Part shown: positions 59,585-64,000 of the stretch, one piece after another
Position numbering within the stretch: the stretch's first letter is position 1
Layout: each line of letters begins with the position of its first letter
Source of the DNA: Verrucomicrobiota bacterium
GTDB lineage: Bacteria; Verrucomicrobiota; Verrucomicrobiia; Verrucomicrobiales; Verrucomicrobiaceae
Direction: 5' to 3'
Length of the DNA stretch: 64,000 nt
Assembly: GCA_017301975.1 (NCBI GenBank)
Contig: JAFLEI010000008.1
Span: 1-64,000 of the forward strand
Program-made: the position numbers and the translations under genes
Notes under the pieces: generated by a model
Told to the model about the DNA's origin: nothing
Seen by the model: only the letters and a program-made list of their open reading frames with translations
Database searches by the model: none

Positions 59585-60733
59585 ATGAAAGCTCTCCACG
59601 AGGCCCGCCTGAAGATCCGCCGCGAACTGGAGGCGCCACCTGCCTTGAGAAAATTCGGCAGCGGCTGGATCAGCGGCGTTCTGGGCATGTTGTTTGGCCT
59701 GGCGGCGCTCGGCTGCGTGGTGATGATGCGCCTTCCCGGGGTGTTCACCATGAAGGAGAATGCCGCCTTGATCGGCCACCCCGCATTTCGCACGGGCATG
59801 TTCGTCCTGATGGTGCTGGCGTTTGTGTTTTCCCTCCTCAGCCTTCTGCTGCGTCCGGGCAAGGCGCTCGGCTTCACCGGCATGGTGGCGACTTTGCTGG
59901 CGGTGACATTTGGCGGCGCTTCAGCCTCCGCAGTGGCGCCGGATCTGACGCCAATGTACCTCGGGCTCGATTTCTTCATCCTGCGGCTGCTCTTCACCGG
60001 TTTCCTCTTCATCCCGCTGGAGACCCTTTTCCCGCGCCGCTCGGAGCAGGGGATCTTCCGCCAGGAATGGCGCGAGGACCTGTTCTACTATCTTGTCAGC
60101 AGCATGATGGTGCAGGTCCTCACCTGGCTCAGCTTCATGCCGGCGCAGACATTGTTCAAACACACGGCATGGACGGAGATGCGGGCCTGGGTCGCAGCTT
60201 TGCCCTTCCTCGTCCAGCTCATTGCCATCATGTTCCTCACGGATCTGGTGCAGTACTGGGTGCACCGGCTCTTCCACCGCATCCCGGCGCTATGGCGCTT
60301 CCATGCAGTGCATCATTCGGCGCAAAGCATGGACTGGATGGCCGGTGCACGGATGCACTTCTTCGAAATCCTGGTGCTGCGCGGAACCACGGTTTTTCCG
60401 ATGATCCTGCTCGGCTTCAGCCAGACGGCGGTGAATGCCTATGTGCTGGTGGTCTATTTCTTCGCCACCTTTGCGCATTCCAATCTCGGCTGGAAGCTCG
60501 GCATCTTCGAGAAAGTCTTTGTCACCCCTCGCTTTCATCACTGGCACCACGGCATTGAGAAGGAAGCCATCGACGTGAACTTTGCCATTCACTTCCCCCT
60601 GTTCGACAAACTCTTCGGCACCCACCACATGCCCGAAAACGGCCGCTGGCCCGAAGGCTACGGCATCGGCGGCCATCCCGTGCCCAAAGGCTACTGGCAG
60701 CAGTTCCTGCACCCGTTCCTGCGGAAAAAGTAA
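59585..60733 (+). CDS. Sterol desaturase/fatty acid hydroxylase-family membrane enzyme
   Basis: A 382-residue membrane protein with two N-terminal helices, more in the middle, and the di-iron histidine boxes of the family: HRLFHRIPALWRFH, HAVHHSAQSMDW, and PRFHHWHHGIEKEAIDVNFA followed by FGTHHMPENGRWPEGYG. Such enzymes hydroxylate or desaturate lipids, carotenoids or hopanoids using O2. The substrate is not evident. It is divergent from the RodZ-like gene (148-base gap) and converges directly on the next gene, with stops side by side. Confidence 0.87.
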   Translation: MKALHEARLKIRRELEAPPALRKFGSGWISGVLGMLFGLAALGCVVMMRLPGVFTMKENAALIGHPAFRTGMFVLMVLAFVFSLLSLLLRPGKALGFTGMVATLLAVTFGGASASAVAPDLTPMYLGLDFFILRLLFTGFLFIPLETLFPRRSEQGIFRQEWREDLFYYLVSSMMVQVLTWLSFMPAQTLFKHTAWTEMRAWVAALPFLVQLIAIMFLTDLVQYWVHRLFHRIPALWRFHAVHHSAQSMDWMAGARMHFFEILVLRGTTVFPMILLGFSQTAVNAYVLVVYFFATFAHSNLGWKLGIFEKVFVTPRFHHWHHGIEKEAIDVNFAIHFPLFDKLFGTHHMPENGRWPEGYGIGGHPVPKGYWQQFLHPFLRKK

Positions 60734-63067
60734 TCACTCGTACGTGAGCTGCGCCGTCGCAGCGCAGGCGGCGTCTGCCGTCACGCGCAGCCACCGCGCC
60801 TGCACCGCCGGTTCGAACTCAATGCTGAGCTGGGCGCCTGCTTTCAGGCTGGCTTCTTGATAGGTCACCCATAGGCCGGTTCCAGTCAGATCCAGCTCGA
60901 CCCTCAAGTTGACCTCCTGCGCAGCGTCATGGCTCAGCGTCAGCTTGCGCTTGTCGTAGCCCCACATCAGATAAGGATCGCTCGGCTGCTCCGCTTTGAC
61001 CTGTGTGTTTTTCCATGGTCCGCCCGTGCCGCGTGGTTTGCCCAGTTTCCAGAGATCATCAATCGCTCCGGCCCAAAGGGCGGCTTTGCCGTCGTCACTG
61101 CGGATGATGTGCTCACCGGCAGGCGCATCCGGTTGGATGCCGCTCATGAGAAACAGACCGCGAAACCCGCCAAAATCCGTCACCCTCAGATCATGCGAGG
61201 CAACAGGCCGGATCTTCGCAAATCCATCCGCATTCTCTGCCGGCAGTTCATAAAAGGTGCCGCACGCACTCAGCATGTCCCGTTCCGTCGCCACCTCACG
61301 GCACACCCGCAGTTCGCCAGCATTGGTTGCCGCATCAAATGCGGCGCTCGCACGCGGCAGTCTCCACCTGCGCCCACGATCATCCACGACAAGAACGCTC
61401 GCTTCATCCAGCGTGATCACTTGCTTTGGGATCGCGACCTTCGTCTTCACAAACTGCTCCGCCTTTGCGTCTTCAACCCGTTGTAGTTTCAAGTCGGCTC
61501 CCATCTCGTAATAACCTGCATCAGCCGCAAAACTCAGCGTGCGCTTGTTTTCACCCCGCGCGCGGAAGATGCCGGTCTGGACTTTGTCATCGCCCACACG
61601 TGCCACTCCCCTGAATATCGCATCGGCTTCCGTGCCGCGTGAGTCGTCATTCGTGAGCGTGATAATCACGCTCACATCCCTGCCATCCTGATCAGCCTTC
61701 ACCGTCAGCCAGTCTGACTCGTCGCTGATGTCCTCGCGCTTCGCGGTACCTGCGGTGTGATCAATCCGCCACAGGCTGCGGTGCTTCCATCCTGCGACGA
61801 GGAACGGGTCTGCCACATCGCCCGCCTTCACACTCTCATGCAGCCACACCGCGCCGCTGGCATGGGCGGGCCCGAGTTTGTCTGGTGTGGACGGGCTGGC
61901 AAACCACAGGTTGGACTGCGATTGCCCCACACTGTCGATGCGCCCTTTGACCTTGCGTTTGTTGAGAAACTCCGACTTCGCGGAATCATCGCAGCCGAAG
62001 ACGAGTCGGTCGTTCCAGCGGCAGAAGTCGCCGATCACCTTCATGTAGGCGCTGCGCACGCGGATGCCGTTCGTATTGGCGGCGGAGAAGGTGCGGGGAA
62101 AACGCCAGAAGGCACCGTGCATGGTCATGAGCAGGTCGTCCTCGCCGATGTCACGGATGCGCGGCCATTCGGTGTTCCAGCCGTGCGCGCCATCGTAGCT
62201 GTGACTGACTTTGGGCAGACGAAACGACTGCCACTTGCCGCCATCCAGCAGCATCAGGATGAGCGACTTCGCATCCCAGCCGATGCTCCACACCGGCGCG
62301 TTGGTCTCGCTGCCCTGGATGCCGCCAGGGCCGGTGACTTCGGTGAACTGATTGCGCCGCACCAGCTTCCAGTCGTCGCCGGGTTTGCGCCATTCACCCA
62401 GAGCGCCGCTCGGGGTGGTGGGGTCCGTGAGCACGCGTTTGTCGCGGTCCCCGTTGTTGGCGTAAATCAGGCGGCCCTGGGTTGAGTAGAGACCTTTGCC
62501 ATGATAGCCGGGCAGTTGTGACTCCAGTTTCGTGAGAGGTGTCGTGACCTCGAAACCTTTCTTCAAAGGATTGCCGTCGCGAAGTAGCGAGGTGACAGCC
62601 AGCGACTTCACATCCACCTCATACAGCCCCTCCTCCATCGTCGCATAGTAGATCTTGCCCGCTGGATCGATCAAATGCCGCGCATTGCCCGTGAGCCGCC
62701 CCGGCATTCTGCTCGGCGGAATCACACGCACCTTTCGCTCCGCATCGATGACATACGGCCCGATGAAAAGCTGCTTTGATTCCGCATGAATCATCCGGTT
62801 CGCCGGCGTGCCACCCACGCTCTCAGGGCGCACGATCTGCTTCAAATCAGGCGTGATCTCATAGAGCTTGTCGCTGGAACCAAACGGCAGATGCGGCCCA
62901 TAAGTAATGACCCAAAGACGGCCTGCCCAAGGCACAACCGCACCCGTGCCGCACTCGCCTTCGTTGTTAAACATCGCTAGCGCCGGGTAGATGCCGCTGA
63001 CATGGCGCGGTTCCTCGGCACCGAGGACGCCTGCGAATGCTGCGAGCAGCAGAAGGTTGGGTTTCAT
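60734..63067 (-). CDS. Large secreted beta-propeller protein, unknown function
   Basis: 777 residues from the ATG at 63067 (MKPNLLLLAAFAGVLGAEEP, signal peptide); the frame upstream is open but low in plausibility. The chain is beta-rich with repeated blade-like segments (LWVITYGPHLPFGSSDKLYE, RLIYANNGDRDKRVLTDPTT, DLLMTMHGAFWRFPRTFSAA) and a C-terminal beta-sandwich-like part (VNLRVELDLTGTGLWVTYQE). I know it only as a family of hypothetical proteins from Verrucomicrobiota and Planctomycetota. It is divergent from the AraC regulator, which may control it. No catalytic residues could be identified. Confidence 0.75.
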   Translation of the reverse strand: MKPNLLLLAAFAGVLGAEEPRHVSGIYPALAMFNNEGECGTGAVVPWAGRLWVITYGPHLPFGSSDKLYEITPDLKQIVRPESVGGTPANRMIHAESKQLFIGPYVIDAERKVRVIPPSRMPGRLTGNARHLIDPAGKIYYATMEEGLYEVDVKSLAVTSLLRDGNPLKKGFEVTTPLTKLESQLPGYHGKGLYSTQGRLIYANNGDRDKRVLTDPTTPSGALGEWRKPGDDWKLVRRNQFTEVTGPGGIQGSETNAPVWSIGWDAKSLILMLLDGGKWQSFRLPKVSHSYDGAHGWNTEWPRIRDIGEDDLLMTMHGAFWRFPRTFSAANTNGIRVRSAYMKVIGDFCRWNDRLVFGCDDSAKSEFLNKRKVKGRIDSVGQSQSNLWFASPSTPDKLGPAHASGAVWLHESVKAGDVADPFLVAGWKHRSLWRIDHTAGTAKREDISDESDWLTVKADQDGRDVSVIITLTNDDSRGTEADAIFRGVARVGDDKVQTGIFRARGENKRTLSFAADAGYYEMGADLKLQRVEDAKAEQFVKTKVAIPKQVITLDEASVLVVDDRGRRWRLPRASAAFDAATNAGELRVCREVATERDMLSACGTFYELPAENADGFAKIRPVASHDLRVTDFGGFRGLFLMSGIQPDAPAGEHIIRSDDGKAALWAGAIDDLWKLGKPRGTGGPWKNTQVKAEQPSDPYLMWGYDKRKLTLSHDAAQEVNLRVELDLTGTGLWVTYQEASLKAGAQLSIEFEPAVQARWLRVTADAACAATAQLTYE

Positions 63068-63155
63068 GCGTGGATCAAAGCCATGCAGGCCCTGCTGGCA
63101 ACCCGGCTCAGTTATGCCGCATTGAAATCCCTTACATTCCCCGCATAGCTGGTGG

Positions 63156-64000
63156 ATGCCCAAAAAGCAGGTCATCCAGCTCCCCGCCGATGTCTGGCGC
63201 ACTTTGCGTCACGAGTGGTTGTGGGTGTACCGCGGCCCTGTACCGCAGTGGGAGACATGGTCCGCCGAGATTCCGGTGCCTGCGGGAGTTTTCTTCGTGG
63301 AGCGCGGGGAGGTGCGCATCCGGGCGGATGGTCAGGAGACCCTCGTATCGCGCGGGCAGGCGTTCTTTTCCTCGCCAAGTCTGCGGCGGCACTGGTTTGC
63401 GGCAAACACCCGGCTGCTCTCCGTCGGCTTTCGCAGCCAGTGGCCAGATGGCACCTCATTATTCCGCAATGCCCTCAATTTCGCGGCAAACGCTCCCGCC
63501 TTGCGAAAAGCGACCCAGCGGCTCTTTGCCAGCATTCACGGGTCTCGGAAAGTCGTCACCTATCGTCAAGCCATCACCGCCGCCATGTACTCACCTGCGG
63601 AGTGGGCCGCGCATGAGGCCGCTTTCGCCGCCTGGTTGGTCGCGTGGATGGAAACCTTGGAACAACTGGGAGTGCAGCCCCGGCCCCAGGTGCGGGCGAG
63701 TCGCAGCCGTTTGGATCAACTGGTCGCATGGTTGCAGGCGCTGCCGCTGGATCAAACGAGCCCGAGTTTGCCACCGGATTTTCCCATTGGCAGCCGCCGC
63801 GCGGAGCAATTGATGCAGCAGCAGCTTGGCATTGGCATGCGCCAGTTCATGGAGCGCCGGCGACTTGATGTCGCACGCGAGCGCATTGTGGCGGATCAGG
63901 CCACGCTCAAGGAAATCGCCTTTGCGCTGGGATTTCGTCATGCGTCTCATTTTACCGCCTGGTTCCGCCGGCACACCGGGGCTTCGCCTTCGGAGTATCG
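63156..64000 (+). CDS. AraC-family transcriptional regulator, cut by window end
   Basis: The open frame starts at the ATG at 63156 (MPKKQVIQLPADVWRTLRHE) and runs past the window end with no stop, giving 281 residues so far. The N-terminal part (about 1-110) is a cupin-like sensor (VPAGVFFVERGEVRIRADGQ, SRGQAFFSSPSLRRHWF). The C-terminal AraC HTH pair is nearly complete: GMRQFMERRRLDVARERIV, then TLKEIAFALGFRHASHFTAW, FRRHTGASPSEYR. It is divergent from the large secreted protein gene at 60734-63067, a natural target. The effector is probably a sugar but is unknown. Confidence 0.85.
   Translation, partial: MPKKQVIQLPADVWRTLRHEWLWVYRGPVPQWETWSAEIPVPAGVFFVERGEVRIRADGQETLVSRGQAFFSSPSLRRHWFAANTRLLSVGFRSQWPDGTSLFRNALNFAANAPALRKATQRLFASIHGSRKVVTYRQAITAAMYSPAEWAAHEAAFAAWLVAWMETLEQLGVQPRPQVRASRSRLDQLVAWLQALPLDQTSPSLPPDFPIGSRRAEQLMQQQLGIGMRQFMERRRLDVARERIVADQATLKEIAFALGFRHASHFTAWFRRHTGASPSEY

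Noticed and set aside
1-64000. CRISPR arrays, rRNA and tRNA genes
   Set aside because: No regularly spaced direct repeats, rRNA-like tracts or cloverleaf-like segments with a standard T-loop were noticed by eye. A tRNA scan could still find a missed one.

Overview
The window looks like the chromosome of a heterotrophic Verrucomicrobiota bacterium, close to Prosthecobacter and relatives; a planctomycete is less likely. The main evidence is four large secreted haem-motif proteins of the PSCyt/PSD type (DUF1549/DUF1553 or DUF1587/1592/1588/1585), four Tat-signal DUF1501/DUF1552 partners, a sulfatase, a DUF1080 protein, a ceramidase-like protein, a sialidase and dispersed hairpin repeats. The DNA is GC-rich except for one AT-rich island at about 37.63-40.34 kb. 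No rRNA, tRNA, CRISPR array, transposase or prophage gene was recognised.

Layout. 0.5-4.2 kb (minus): hflC/hflK, a D-erythronate dehydrogenase-like SDR and a small membrane protein. 4.2-5.9 kb (plus): a 3-hydroxyacid dehydrogenase overlapping an ATP-grasp gene. 6.2-13.7 kb: single housekeeping or catabolic genes in alternating directions (SDR, lipoprotein, DUF1080, ABC-F, orphan HicB, GDPD, NPP-type phosphodiesterase) with dispersed repeats between them. 13.7-14.7 kb: a 1 kb gene-free, hairpin-rich stretch. 14.7-20.5 kb: IclR regulator, DUF1592-type cytochrome, a two-gene retropepsin module on the other strand, and DUF1552. 20.7-26.3 kb: histidine kinase, response regulator and a discoidin-bearing PSCyt protein. 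26.4-34.4 kb: lactate permease, MFS exporter, DUF1501, LysR, ferredoxin, ceramidase-like and 2'-5' RNA ligase genes. 34.5-51.5 kb: a long co-directional run of YhcH, PSCyt, a STAND NTPase, DUF1501, MFS, a Tat protein, PSCyt, DUF1501, a beta-propeller lyase-like protein and a sialidase. 51.5-55.9 kb: a lipoprotein divergent from a BlaI/M56 pair, then a sulfatase and a VTT protein. 55.9-64 kb: a glycosidase-like/glycosyltransferase fusion with a RodZ-like HTH gene, a sterol-desaturase-family protein, a large secreted propeller protein and an AraC regulator cut by the window end.

How the genes may work together (inference). The PSCyt and DUF1501/DUF1552 proteins probably form exported pairs used in polymer or sugar-acid breakdown, fed by MFS and lactate permeases and controlled by local regulators (IclR, LysR, AraC, a two-component system and BlaI). 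The strongest candidate for something new is the 872-residue STAND NTPase at 37719-40337. It has an N-terminal HEPN-like RN-x4-H motif, sits alone in AT-rich DNA and separates a PSCyt gene from a DUF1501 gene. This is what a recently acquired single-gene defence or abortive-infection system would look like. Other notable signals are a histidine kinase whose sensor region resembles a module inside the neighbouring cytochrome protein, three matched operators around blaI, two repeats with compensatory changes in a hairpin, and a strand-composition switch near 22.3-22.7 kb that ignores gene direction.
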